A stretch of DNA of 64,000 bases from [Zimmermannella] alba NBRC 15616 (GTDB lineage Bacteria > Actinomycetota > Actinomycetes > Actinomycetales > Microbacteriaceae), in NCBI RefSeq assembly GCF_001570905.1, contig NZ_BCSO01000005.1, positions 54,346 to 118,345 on the forward strand, given 5' to 3'. Both the position numbers and the translations under genes were made by a program. The notes below the pieces were generated by a model. The model saw nothing but the letters and a program-made list of their open reading frames with translations, made no database searches and was not told the DNA's origin. This document shows, one piece after another, positions 1 through 7,876 of this stretch (positions are counted from its first letter, which is position 1; every line of letters starts with the position of its first letter).

Positions 1-1
1 G

Positions 2-619
2 GTGCTCGAGGGTCGCAACGTCAAGCCCGAGATCAAGCCGATTTCGGAGGCTGACGAGCAGGCACTCGAGAGCGACTCGGCAACGCGTCGCCAGACCCTC
101 AACCGTCTGCTTTTCCCGAAGCCGACGGCCGACTTCGAAGCGGTCGACGCCAAGTGGGGCGACATCTCGAAGCTCGACACGATCGACTACCTGTACGGTC
201 TGGAAACCGGTGACGAGCACGTCGTCGAGATCTGGAAGGGCGTGCAGCTGTTCATCAAGCTCGAAGCCATCGGTGCACCGGATGAAAAGGGCATGCGTCA
301 GGTCATGGCGAGCCTCAACGGCCGCATCCGGCCGGTCATGGTGCGCGACCGTCGCATCGAGGCAGCAGATGAAGGCCGCGAGAAGGCCGATCACAGCAAC
401 CCCGCCCACATCGCCGCACCGTTCGCCGGCTCGGTCACCGCGCGCGTCGAGGTTGGCCAGCGTGTGGAGGTCGGTGACACGGTCGCCACGATCGAGGCGA
501 TGAAGATGGAAGCGGGCATCACGGCGCCGCATGCCGGTACGGTGGAACGCATCGCCGTCACCTCGGGCGGAGTCTCGGGCGGTGATCTCATCCTCGTCCT
601 TACACCCGAAGGTGCGTAA
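2..619 (+). CDS. pyc: Pyruvate carboxylase, C-terminal part (5' truncated by window edge)
   Basis: This is the last 205 residues of a biotin-dependent carboxylase; the gene begins upstream of the window. Residues about 35-120 carry the DYLYGLETG and DEKGMRQVMASLNG segments typical of the pyruvate carboxylase tetramerisation region, followed by a biotinyl carrier domain with the EAMKMEAG motif (the lysine between the two methionines carries biotin) and a final swinging-arm hammerhead fold. The enzyme makes oxaloacetate from pyruvate, ATP and bicarbonate for anaplerosis. The stop TAA (617-619) shares one base with the ATG of the mycothione reductase gene, so the two are translationally coupled. 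An oxaloacetate decarboxylase alpha chain would look similar in this part, but the DYLYGLETG segment favours pyruvate carboxylase. Confidence 0.9.
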   Translation: MLEGRNVKPEIKPISEADEQALESDSATRRQTLNRLLFPKPTADFEAVDAKWGDISKLDTIDYLYGLETGDEHVVEIWKGVQLFIKLEAIGAPDEKGMRQVMASLNGRIRPVMVRDRRIEAADEGREKADHSNPAHIAAPFAGSVTARVEVGQRVEVGDTVATIEAMKMEAGITAPHAGTVERIAVTSGGVSGGDLILVLTPEGA

Positions 620-2010
620 TGCGTCATTTTGACCTTGTGGTCATCGGTGCGGGCTCGGGAAACTCCATTCCCGGGCCCGCGCTCGCGTCCGAACAGATCC
701 TCGTCGTTGACGACGGCGTGCACTTTGGTGGCACGTGCCTCAACGTCGGCTGCATCCCGACGAAGATGTTCGTCCACCCGGCAGAGATCGCGCACGAGGT
801 CGCCGAGGCCCGTCATGTGCTCAATGCGACGAGTGATGAGATTCGCTATGACTGGCAGGGAATTCGGGACCGTGTCTTCGGGCGGATCGACGTGATCTCG
901 GAGGGTGGCGAGGAGTACCGTGCTTCGGGCGAGCCGAACATCTCGCTGCTACGCGAACATGTGCGCCTCACCAGCGAGCACGAGCTGGAGAGCGCATCGG
1001 GGGAGCGGATCACCTTCGACCGGCTCGTCATTGCAACGGGATCTCGTCCGCGTGAGCTTGCTGCGCTTCCGCTCGGTGATCGCATCCACACGAACGACAC
1101 CATCCTTCGCCTCGACAATCAGCCTGAGCGCCTCGCCGTCATCGGCGGCGGGGCGATCGCATGCGAGTTTGCCGCGATGTTTGCGGGGCTCGGCACGCAG
1201 GTCGTGCAGATTCACCGCTCTGAGCTGCTGCGCGGCGTGGATGACGAGGTCCGCGCGTGCTTTACCGAGGCGGCGAAGCGACGCTGGGGCCTGCACCTCG
1301 GTACTGAGGTGACGCGCGCCGTCACGACCGCGGACGGCGTCACGCTCACCCTGTCGAATGGAGACGAGCTCACGGTCGATCATGTCCTCGTGGCGGCAGG
1401 CCGCGTCGTGAATACCGATCGGCTCGGCACCCAGGAACTCGGCTTCGACCACCGCGAGAATGGTGCCCTTGTCGTCGACGAGCAGCAGCGCGTGCTTCGG
1501 GGTGGTGAGCCGGTTCCCGGTATCTGGGCGGTCGGCGACAGCGCGAACACGGCACAGCTCAAGCACGTGGCGAACCACGAGGCCCGTGTTGCCGTGCAGA
1601 GCATCCTGCATGACCTTGGCCGAGCCGAGGCGCCGAGCGGCGTGCTCGGACCTATCCCGCTCGTCGTGTTCAGCTCACCGCAAATCGCGACCTTCGGACG
1701 CACGCTCGCTGAGGCACACGACGACGGCCGCGATGCGGTCGAAGCACGCTGCGACTACGGCGCAACAGCCTGGGGCTGGGCCCTCGCCGACAGCGAGCAC
1801 TTCGTGAAAATCGTTGCCGAGCGGGGGAGCGGCACGCTCCTCGGCGCGCACATTATCGGCCCGGATGCGGGTATCCTCCTGCAGCCGCTCGTGCAGGCCG
1901 CCAGCTTCGGCCAGAGCGTGCATGGCCTTGCACGGGGTCAGTACTGGCCGCATCCCGCCGCAACAGAAATCGTTGAAAACGCCCTCTTGAAGCTCGAGGA
2001 GCAACTGTGA
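619..2010 (+). CDS. mtr: Mycothione reductase
   Basis: A 463-residue flavoprotein disulfide reductase that recycles oxidised mycothiol with NADPH in the cytoplasm. Visible motifs are the FAD-binding VIGAGSGN near the N terminus, the redox-active [14 protein letters not shown] (CX4C), a second Rossmann motif [11 protein letters not shown], the FAD-binding GIWAVGD, and the C-terminal [12 protein letters not shown] with the catalytic His-Glu pair donated across the dimer. The N-terminal sequence [15 protein letters not shown] matches mycothione reductases rather than dihydrolipoamide dehydrogenases or mycoredoxin systems. The ATG overlaps the upstream stop and the stop overlaps the deformylase GTG, so pyc-mtr-def form one transcript. 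Presence of this gene marks the host as a mycothiol-producing actinobacterium. Confidence 0.95.
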   Translation: MRHFDLVVIGAGSGNSIPGPALASEQILVVDDGVHFGGTCLNVGCIPTKMFVHPAEIAHEVAEARHVLNATSDEIRYDWQGIRDRVFGRIDVISEGGEEYRASGEPNISLLREHVRLTSEHELESASGERITFDRLVIATGSRPRELAALPLGDRIHTNDTILRLDNQPERLAVIGGGAIACEFAAMFAGLGTQVVQIHRSELLRGVDDEVRACFTEAAKRRWGLHLGTEVTRAVTTADGVTLTLSNGDELTVDHVLVAAGRVVNTDRLGTQELGFDHRENGALVVDEQQRVLRGGEPVPGIWAVGDSANTAQLKHVANHEARVAVQSILHDLGRAEAPSGVLGPIPLVVFSSPQIATFGRTLAEAHDDGRDAVEARCDYGATAWGWALADSEHFVKIVAERGSGTLLGAHIIGPDAGILLQPLVQAASFGQSVHGLARGQYWPHPAATEIVENALLKLEEQL

Positions 2011-2504
2011 GCATCCGCGAAATCCGCCTCTACGGCGACCCGGTCCTGCGCGAAGCAACTCGCGAAGTCGAGGTGATCGACGACGGCATCCGAGCCCTCG
2101 TGCAGGACCTCCTCGACACCACCCACATGGAAGGCCGCGCAGGCGTCGCCGCCAACCAAATCGGCGCCACCTGGCGCGTCTTCTCGTGGCACTGCGACGG
2201 CGAGATCGGCTACGTCATCAACCCGGTCGTGGAAGAGCGATCCGGCGAGCTCCGCGAAATCGGCGAAGGATGCCTCTCGGTGCCCGGCCTCTGGTGCGAG
2301 ACGCCGCGCTACGAGTACTGCCGAGTCCGCGGCATCAACCTCGACGGCGAAGAGATCGTGCTCGAAGGCACGGGCCTCATGGCCCAGATCCTCCAGCACG
2401 AAACCGACCACCTCGATGGCATGGTCTACCTCGAGCGCCTCGAGAAGCCACGCCGACGCGAAGCCATGCGTGAGCTGCGTGAGACGGACTGGTTCTTGCG
2501 CTAA
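2007..2504 (+). CDS. def: Peptide deformylase
   Basis: A 165-residue metalloenzyme that removes the N-formyl group from nascent proteins. All three family motifs are present: GVAANQIG (motif I, usually GXGXAAXQ), EGCLSVPG (motif II, metal-binding Cys) and QHETDHLDG (motif III, HEXXH with two metal-binding His and catalytic Glu). Here the first Gly of motif I is followed by VAA, a mild departure. It starts with GTG in a GTGA overlap with the mtr stop. A strong bidirectional hairpin follows 14 bp after the stop. Confidence 0.96.
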   Translation: MSIREIRLYGDPVLREATREVEVIDDGIRALVQDLLDTTHMEGRAGVAANQIGATWRVFSWHCDGEIGYVINPVVEERSGELREIGEGCLSVPGLWCETPRYEYCRVRGINLDGEEIVLEGTGLMAQILQHETDHLDGMVYLERLEKPRRREAMRELRETDWFLR

Positions 2505-2517
2505 GCGACGCCAAACA

Positions 2518-2557
2518 CGCGAGTGGCCCCGAGGGCGCATCCTCGGGGCCACTCGCG
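2518..2557. terminator. Bidirectional intrinsic terminator between def and fadD15
   Basis: A perfect 17-bp stem (2518-2534 with 2541-2557) encloses a 6-nt loop. It lies between two convergent genes whose stops are at 2504 and 2565. T-rich sequence follows on the plus side (TTCT) and on the minus side (GTGTTTGG), so it can serve both strands. Confidence 0.85.
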
Positions 2558-2564
2558 TTCTGCG

Positions 2565-4388
2565 CTACTTCAGCGAGATGCCGCGCGTAGGCGGGGCAAC
2601 GTTGTAGATGCCGTCGATGACGCCCGCGTACTTCTCGAGAATCACGTGGCGACGAATCGAGAGCTTTGGCGTGAGCGTGCCGTCGTCCTCGCTGAACTCC
2701 TGGTCGAGCACGACGAACTTGCGGATCGACTCCGCACGCGAGACGCGCGTGTTCGCACGGTCAATCGTGTGCTGGATGTGGGCGAGCACGCGTGGGTTCT
2801 GCGCGGCCTCAGCGAGCGACATCGTGGGGTCCTCGCCCTGGTTTTCGAGCCAGTTCGTGAGCATCGCCGGGTCGAGGGTCATCATCGCGGCAATGAACGG
2901 CTTCTTGTCGCCGACGACGACGCAATGGCCGATGATCGGGTCAGAATTGATCGGGTCCTCAAGTGTTGCCGGCGAGACGTTCTTGCCGCCAGCGGTGACG
3001 ATGAGTTCCTTCTTACGGCCCGTGACGGTGAGGTAGCCATCATCATCGAGCTGACCGAGGTCGCCGGTACGGAACCAGCCGTCCTCCGTGAAGGCGTTCC
3101 TCGTGGCTTCGGGGTTGTTCCAGTACTCGCGGAAGATGTTGACACCCTTCGCGAGAATCTCGCCATCCGAGTCGACGGCGACGGAGCAGCCGGGAAGCGG
3201 CGGGCCAACCGTGCCCACCTTCGAGTGCGACGGCACGTTGACGCTGATCGGCGCGGTCGTCTCGGTGAGGCCGTATCCCTCGAGGATGATGACGCCGATG
3301 GCACGGTAGAAGTGACCGAGGTGGTTGCCGAGCGGCGCGGAACCCGAGACAGCGTGGACGACGCGTCCACCCATGGCATCCCGAATCTTCGAGAAGACGA
3401 GCTTGTTGTAGAACGTGTACTGGAGCTTGAGCCCAAAGGGCGTCTTGCCCTTGTCGAGCGAACGCGAGTACGCAATGCCCACGCGAGCCGCACGACGGAA
3501 CAGGTTTCCTGTACCAGCCGCGTCGGCCTTCTGCTCGGCAGCGTTGTACACCTTCTCGAAGACGCGGGGCACAGCAAGGAGGAAGGTCGGCTTGAAGCTC
3601 GCGAGCGACTCGACGAGCTTCGCCGTGTTCGGCTGGTGGCCCACCTTCACACCACCGTGGACGCAGAGCACCGAAATGAGGCGTGCGAACACGTGCGCGA
3701 GGGTGATGAACAGCAGCGTCGAGGAATCGCCCTTGATGAGGTCCTCAAGCGTGTGCGCGGTGTTGCGCGAGAGGTCGACAAAGTTGGCGTGCGTGAGGAC
3801 GACACCCTTCGGGCGACCAGTCGAGCCGGAGGTGTAGATGAGGGTGGCCATGTCGTCGCCCTTTGCGAGGGTGCGGCGGCGCTCGACTTCCTCGTCGGCG
3901 ATCGACTCACCCTGCTGCATGAGCGAGGCAATGGCATCATTGTGGAGCTCAGCGCGGAAGCGGAGCTGCGGAACAGCATCTGCAATCGAATCCGCAGTGG
4001 CCGTGTGGGTGGGCAGCTCCGTGATGATGGCGACGGCACCGGAGTCCTGCATCATCCACTCCAGCTGGGCCGCAGAGCTCGTTTCATAGACCGGCACCAT
4101 GACCAGCCCAGCCGTCCACAGCGCGAAGTCGACCAGCGTCCACTGGTAGCTCGTCTGAGCGATGAACGCGACGCGTTCACCGGGCTCGAGGCCCTGAGCG
4201 ATGAACCCCTTCGCGAGCGCACGCACTTCCTCATTGAATTGGCCCGCCGTGATGTCCTTCCAGCCGCCGTTGTCCGGCACAGCAAAGAGGGGACGGTCGG
4301 GGGTTGCTGCTACGCGACGGGCCAGCAGCTCGGTCGTGTTCCAGGTCGGTTCGGGCCGTTCAATCGCAGGCGTCTCGGATCGCTTCAT
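2565..4388 (-). CDS. fadD15: Long-chain fatty-acid-CoA ligase (FadD15 type)
   Basis: A 607-residue AMP-binding (ANL superfamily) enzyme that activates fatty acids to acyl-CoA via an acyl-adenylate. The phosphate-binding motif YTSGSTGRPKG lies near residue 185, the adenylate-binding GYGLTETTAP near 370, the motif WFRTGDLG near 440 and the C-terminal lid GRKKELIVTAGGKNVSP near 455. Length and motif spacing fit the FadD15/FACS family of actinobacteria. An AGGA-type ribosome site precedes the ATG. It is divergent from a PlsC-type acyltransferase, consistent with supply of acyl-CoA for phospholipid synthesis. Confidence 0.93.
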   Translation of the reverse strand: MKRSETPAIERPEPTWNTTELLARRVAATPDRPLFAVPDNGGWKDITAGQFNEEVRALAKGFIAQGLEPGERVAFIAQTSYQWTLVDFALWTAGLVMVPVYETSSAAQLEWMMQDSGAVAIITELPTHTATADSIADAVPQLRFRAELHNDAIASLMQQGESIADEEVERRRTLAKGDDMATLIYTSGSTGRPKGVVLTHANFVDLSRNTAHTLEDLIKGDSSTLLFITLAHVFARLISVLCVHGGVKVGHQPNTAKLVESLASFKPTFLLAVPRVFEKVYNAAEQKADAAGTGNLFRRAARVGIAYSRSLDKGKTPFGLKLQYTFYNKLVFSKIRDAMGGRVVHAVSGSAPLGNHLGHFYRAIGVIILEGYGLTETTAPISVNVPSHSKVGTVGPPLPGCSVAVDSDGEILAKGVNIFREYWNNPEATRNAFTEDGWFRTGDLGQLDDDGYLTVTGRKKELIVTAGGKNVSPATLEDPINSDPIIGHCVVVGDKKPFIAAMMTLDPAMLTNWLENQGEDPTMSLAEAAQNPRVLAHIQHTIDRANTRVSRAESIRKFVVLDQEFSEDDGTLTPKLSIRRHVILEKYAGVIDGIYNVAPPTRGISLK

Positions 4389-4558
4389 TGCATTCCTCGT
4401 TCCTCGTATGAAGCCTTGTTGTTTCTCGTGTGATCACTCCCCCGATGGGGACGCGCGCGGGGCGCGTGCGGTAAGAGAACCGCGGTAATGGTACCGGCTC
4501 ATTCGCGCCTTCGGCGCAAAAAACACTCGTCACGCCCAAGAGCGTGGCCTCACCCCGA

Positions 4559-4564
4559 TAGACT
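4559..4564 (+). promoter_or_regulatory. Candidate -10 element for plsC-like gene
   Basis: TAGACT lies 24 bp before the ATG at 4589, leaving a short leader that contains the GGAGGA ribosome site (4580-4585). No clear -35 is visible. The rest of the 200-bp divergent intergenic region (4389-4588) shows only a small GCGCC/GGCGC hairpin. Confidence 0.5.
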
Positions 4565-4588
4565 GACGGTCTCAACTCCGGAGGACAC

Positions 4589-5293
4589 ATGCTCTATTTG
4601 TTGCTCAAGCACCTCTTTGCGGGACCGCTCTTGAAGAGCACCTTTCGCCCGTGGGTGACCGGCGTTGAGCACATCCCTGCGAAGGGGCCCGTGATTCTCG
4701 CGAGCAACCACCTTTCCGTCATTGACTCCGTGTTCCTTCCCCTCGTCATCGACCGCCGCGTGACCTTCCTTGCCAAGAAGGAATACTTCACCGGTAAGGG
4801 GATCAAGGGGTGGCTCACGCGCCAGTTCTTCCTTGCCACAGGTATGCTGCCGATTGACCGTGGCGGTGGTGCCGCGAGCGAAGCGAGCCTGCGCACCGGC
4901 CTGCAGGTGCTCTCAGAGGGCAAGGCCCTTGGCATCTACCCGGAGGGTACGCGTAGCCCGGACGCTCGCCTCTACCGCGGTCGCACGGGCATTGCGCGCA
5001 TGATCATGGCGATGGATGCCAAGGTTCCGGTCGTCCCGGTTGCCATGATCGATACCGAAAAGGTCATGCCGATTGGCACGACTATTCCGCGTGTTCGCCG
5101 CATCGGCATCGTCATCGGTGAACCGATTGACTTCTCCCGCTACTCAGGCATGCACGCCGACCGCTTCCTCATGCGCGCCATCACGGATGAGGTCATGTCG
5201 GAGCTGCACGCGCTGAGCAATCAGGAGTTCTGCGACATCTACGCGTCCTCGGTGCGCAACAAGATGAACACCGTCTCGCGCCTGTCCGCGTAA
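4589..5293 (+). CDS. 1-acyl-sn-glycerol-3-phosphate acyltransferase (PlsC family)
   Basis: A 234-residue membrane-associated acyltransferase of the PlsC/LPLAT family. The catalytic NHLSVIDS (NHX4D) block is near residue 38, followed by a glycerophosphate-binding segment GMLPIDRGGG and the PEGTRSP motif near residue 115. It transfers an acyl chain from acyl-CoA to lysophosphatidate or a related acceptor; the exact acceptor cannot be told from sequence. The homologous position next to aroG and fadD15 is occupied by Rv2182c in M. tuberculosis. GGAGGA sits 3 bp before the ATG. Confidence 0.9.
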   Translation: MLYLLLKHLFAGPLLKSTFRPWVTGVEHIPAKGPVILASNHLSVIDSVFLPLVIDRRVTFLAKKEYFTGKGIKGWLTRQFFLATGMLPIDRGGGAASEASLRTGLQVLSEGKALGIYPEGTRSPDARLYRGRTGIARMIMAMDAKVPVVPVAMIDTEKVMPIGTTIPRVRRIGIVIGEPIDFSRYSGMHADRFLMRAITDEVMSELHALSNQEFCDIYASSVRNKMNTVSRLSA

Positions 5294-5329
5294 GCTGTTG
5301 CAACCAGCACGACCGTCGAAGGAGCGAAT

Positions 5330-6697
5330 GTGACGAGTGACGACGCCATCACACCTGGCCCCGAAACGATCGCCGGTCTTGAACGGTGGCGTGAGCTCCC
5401 GATTCGCCAGCAGCCGGAATGGCCCGACGCTGAGGCGGTCGAACGGGTGCACCGCGAGCTCGCCCTGATGCCGCCGCTCGTGTTCGCCGGTGAGGTCGAT
5501 CGTCTGCGCCAGCGCCTTGCGCAGGCTGCGGACGGCAAGGCCTTCCTCCTCCAGGGTGGCGACTGTGCGGAAACGTTTGCTGGCGCGACGGCAGACAACA
5601 TCCGCGCTCGCGTCCGCACGCTGCTGCAGATGTCAATCGTGCTCACCTACGGTGCCTCCGTGCCCGTCGTCAAGATGGGGCGCATGGCAGGCCAGTTCGC
5701 GAAGCCGCGCTCGAAGGACACGGAGACGCGCGAGGGCGTGACCCTTCCGGCCTACCGCGGCGACATCGTGAACGACTACGCCTTCACCGAGGGGGGCCGT
5801 CAGCCGGATCCTGCTCGCATCCTCCGTGGCTACCACACGGCCGCCTCGACCATTAACCTCGTGCGCGCCTTCACGACCGGTGGTTTTGCCGACATGCGCG
5901 AGGTGCACTCGTGGAACCGGGGCTTCGCGGCCAATCCTGCAAACGCCCGCTATGAGCAGTTGGCGACTGAAATCGATCGTGCCGTCCGCTTCATGGAGGC
6001 TGCCGGCGCGAACTTTGACGAGCTCCGCGATGTTGAGTTCTACGTCGGCCACGAGGGCCTGCTCATGGACTACGAGCGTCCGATGACACGCATCGACTCA
6101 CGCACCGGCCTGCCGTACAACACCTCGGCACACTTCATTTGGATTGGCGAGCGCACGCGTCAGCTCGACGAGGCACACGTCGACTTCTGCTCGCGCATCC
6201 GTAACCCCATCGGTGTGAAGCTCGGCCCGACGACCACGCCCGACGACCTCAAGGCGCTTGCTGACAAGCTCAACCCCGACCGTGAACCAGGTCGCCTGAC
6301 CTTCATTACCCGGATGGGTGCGGGCAAGATCCGCGCAGCCCTGCCGCCGCTGCTCGCGGCGATGAAGGACGAAGAGGTCAAGCCGCTGTGGGTGACCGAC
6401 CCGATGCACGGCAACGGCATCACCTCATCCACGGGCTACAAGACGCGCCGCTTCGACGACATCGTCGACGAGGTGAAGGGCTTCTTCGAAGCGCACCGTG
6501 AAGTGGGCACCCACCCGGGCGGTATTCACGTCGAGCTCACGGGTGACGACGTCACCGAGTGCCTCGGCGGTTCTGAGCAGATCGATGAGCTTGGCCTTGA
6601 GAGCCGGTATGCGTCGCTCTGCGATCCGCGCCTCAACCACATGCAGTCGCTCGAGCTCGCTTTCCTCGTCGCCGAGGAGCTTCGCGCGCACGCCTAG
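5330..6697 (+). CDS. aroG: Class II 3-deoxy-7-phosphoheptulonate synthase
   Basis: A 455-residue class II (plant/mycobacterial type) DAHP synthase, first step of the shikimate pathway, joining phosphoenolpyruvate and erythrose 4-phosphate. Diagnostic segments are LLQGGDCAETF, YGASVPVVKMGRMAGQFAKPRS, WVTDPMHGN, and HPGGIHVELTGDDVTECLGG. The start is the GTG at 5330, preceded by AAGGAG. The gene converges on a small minus-strand membrane gene 50 bp downstream. Class II enzymes in M. tuberculosis are allosterically controlled through chorismate mutase; the regulatory partner is not in this window. Confidence 0.95.
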   Translation: MTSDDAITPGPETIAGLERWRELPIRQQPEWPDAEAVERVHRELALMPPLVFAGEVDRLRQRLAQAADGKAFLLQGGDCAETFAGATADNIRARVRTLLQMSIVLTYGASVPVVKMGRMAGQFAKPRSKDTETREGVTLPAYRGDIVNDYAFTEGGRQPDPARILRGYHTAASTINLVRAFTTGGFADMREVHSWNRGFAANPANARYEQLATEIDRAVRFMEAAGANFDELRDVEFYVGHEGLLMDYERPMTRIDSRTGLPYNTSAHFIWIGERTRQLDEAHVDFCSRIRNPIGVKLGPTTTPDDLKALADKLNPDREPGRLTFITRMGAGKIRAALPPLLAAMKDEEVKPLWVTDPMHGNGITSSTGYKTRRFDDIVDEVKGFFEAHREVGTHPGGIHVELTGDDVTECLGGSEQIDELGLESRYASLCDPRLNHMQSLELAFLVAEELRAHA

Positions 6698-6746
6698 CTG
6701 CAGCACCAGGTGAGTCTGACCTCTTTTCGGTGGGCTTGGGCGATCT

Positions 6747-7034
6747 TCAGCCTCGTTCCCCCGGGGGTGGCAACTTGTTCGACGCAGGAGCCTTCCTCCC
6801 GAGACGGGAGCCCCACCAAAGCGGAATCGCGACAATCGGGACCACGAAACACGCGATCGCCCACACCAGTCGCCCCGCGAGGTCAGAACGCGAGGTGAAG
6901 ATCGACACCGCAGTGACGATGAACGCGATCGCCCACACCGCCAACACGACGATCCACAGCACATCCCACTGCGCGGGATACTGCACACTCCACTCAGACG
7001 TCGCCAACGACACCGCACTCATAGCCGGACTCAC
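6747..7034 (-). CDS. Small membrane protein with PLD-nuclease N-terminal-like (PLDc_N) segment
   Basis: A 95-residue protein with two transmembrane stretches (about residues 24-46 and 55-76), the second ending VWAIACFVVPIVAIPLWW followed by a basic tail, which resembles the PLDc_N family of short membrane proteins. Function is not known. The chosen start is the GTG at 7034 because it forms a GTGA overlap with the stop of the upstream reading frame (7031-7033), implying the pair were co-translated; alternatives are TTG 7049 and ATG 7022. The upstream partner appears broken, so translation of this gene may now depend on re-initiation. Confidence 0.6.
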   Translation of the reverse strand: MSPAMSAVSLATSEWSVQYPAQWDVLWIVVLAVWAIAFIVTAVSIFTSRSDLAGRLVWAIACFVVPIVAIPLWWGSRLGRKAPASNKLPPPGERG

Positions 7035-7546
7035 GAGGAAGCCTGCCAATACGAGTCATTCCCAACTTGAAGCTCAGTCCACACCTGCCACGACCCCCAC
7101 GCCGCGGACACGTCGCTTGTGCCCCGAACGACAGCCGGCGCCCCGTTGAACTCCTTCGCTCGGAAAATGGATACGGCCGGGGCAGCGCACGTCACACCTG
7201 CACATCGCTGCCAACCATTGCCAGCCCACGAAATGGCGAGCCTGCAACCCCAAGCGAGCCGGTGGTGGCGAGCGTTCGTTCCTCGGAACGAACAGGTGAA
7301 GCGTCCGGATCCATCGCGTCGAGACGGCCATCCGCTTCCCAAGCTTGAATCACCGTTGCGAGCTGGTCTTCACTGAGTCCAAGCTGGCGAGTACTGCTCG
7401 GTGAGCATGTCGCGACCTGCTGTCGCTTCGGGCGCGCTCACGGCAGGTTGAGGCGCTGACGCGGCGGATGCCGACGAAGTAAATCCAAGCATCGAAACAG
7501 CCGCGGCGATCGAACACGCGACAGACTTTGCCTTACTGAACTCCAT
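7031..7546 (-). pseudogene. Frameshifted secreted protein of unknown function
   Basis: From an ATG at 7546 (GAGGGG upstream) the frame encodes a clear signal peptide: charged start MEFSKAK, hydrophobic core and SASA-ASA cleavage region. It then hits a TGA near 7370 after SPAWTQ. The +1 frame continues sensibly from QLGLSEDQLATVIQAW to AMVGSDVQV (stop near 7185), and the original frame resumes at VTCAAPAVSIFRAKEF and runs to VGNDSYWQASS and the TGA at 7031-7033. One extra base near 7385 and a duplicated TG near 7183 would explain both breaks and restore a protein of about 170 residues. No family was recognised. Sequencing error is possible, but two independent breaks favour a decaying gene. 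Confidence 0.55.
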
Positions 7547-7560
7547 GAGTAGGAATCCCC

Positions 7561-7811
7561 TCAGATGATCGGTGCGTCATCGTTGACGCGTCGAATGTCC
7601 ACTACCACGTTCACATGAAGGTCTGGCCCGGTCAACCGGGCATCTCACCGCAGACACGCGGTACAGGGGCGAAGGTTGGAAAGCCAGCTGTAGTTGCCAG
7701 TGAGGTTGTGAACGCGCTGGACTGTGGTTTGGTCCATGAGTACGGTGCGTCGGTGGTGTCGACTGTCGTGATCGAGCTACGCCGAATAGGTGACTGACCG
7801 CGTTGCTTCGT
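7561..7811 (-). pseudogene. Possible remnant of a second small gene
   Basis: Minus-strand frames between 7811 and 7561 read as coherent protein if joined by one missing base near 7637: a Thr/Ser/Pro-rich part (TTVDTTDAPYSW, then LATTAGFPTFAPVPRVCGEM) followed by LTGPDLHVNVVVDIRRVNDD-APII and a TGA at 7561-7563, 14 bp before the next start. No start codon was found. With the adjacent frameshifted gene it makes 7.03-7.81 kb look like a decayed minus-strand operon. An alternative plus-strand frame at 7615-7797 has no ribosome site or family resemblance. The stretch 7812-7876 holds nothing recognisable. Confidence 0.3.
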
Positions 7812-7876
7812 TCAGGTAGCGCGGGTATCAGCCTGCTTGGCGGCGAGTCTCCGAGTGAACCACCCGATCATTGAAG

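Noticed and set aside
2523..4433. A 636-codon plus-strand frame across fadD15
   Set aside because: Antisense shadow of a well-supported acyl-CoA ligase; charged low-complexity composition and no ribosome site.
4502..4526. GCGCC-TTC-GGCGC hairpin followed by A-run, considered as a terminator
   Set aside because: On neither strand is the stem followed by a T tract, and it lies between divergent genes where no terminator is needed.
7615..7797. A 60-codon plus-strand frame in the gap before the kinase gene
   Set aside because: No ribosome site, no leaderless -10 and no family resemblance; the minus-strand remnants explain the coding-like signal better.
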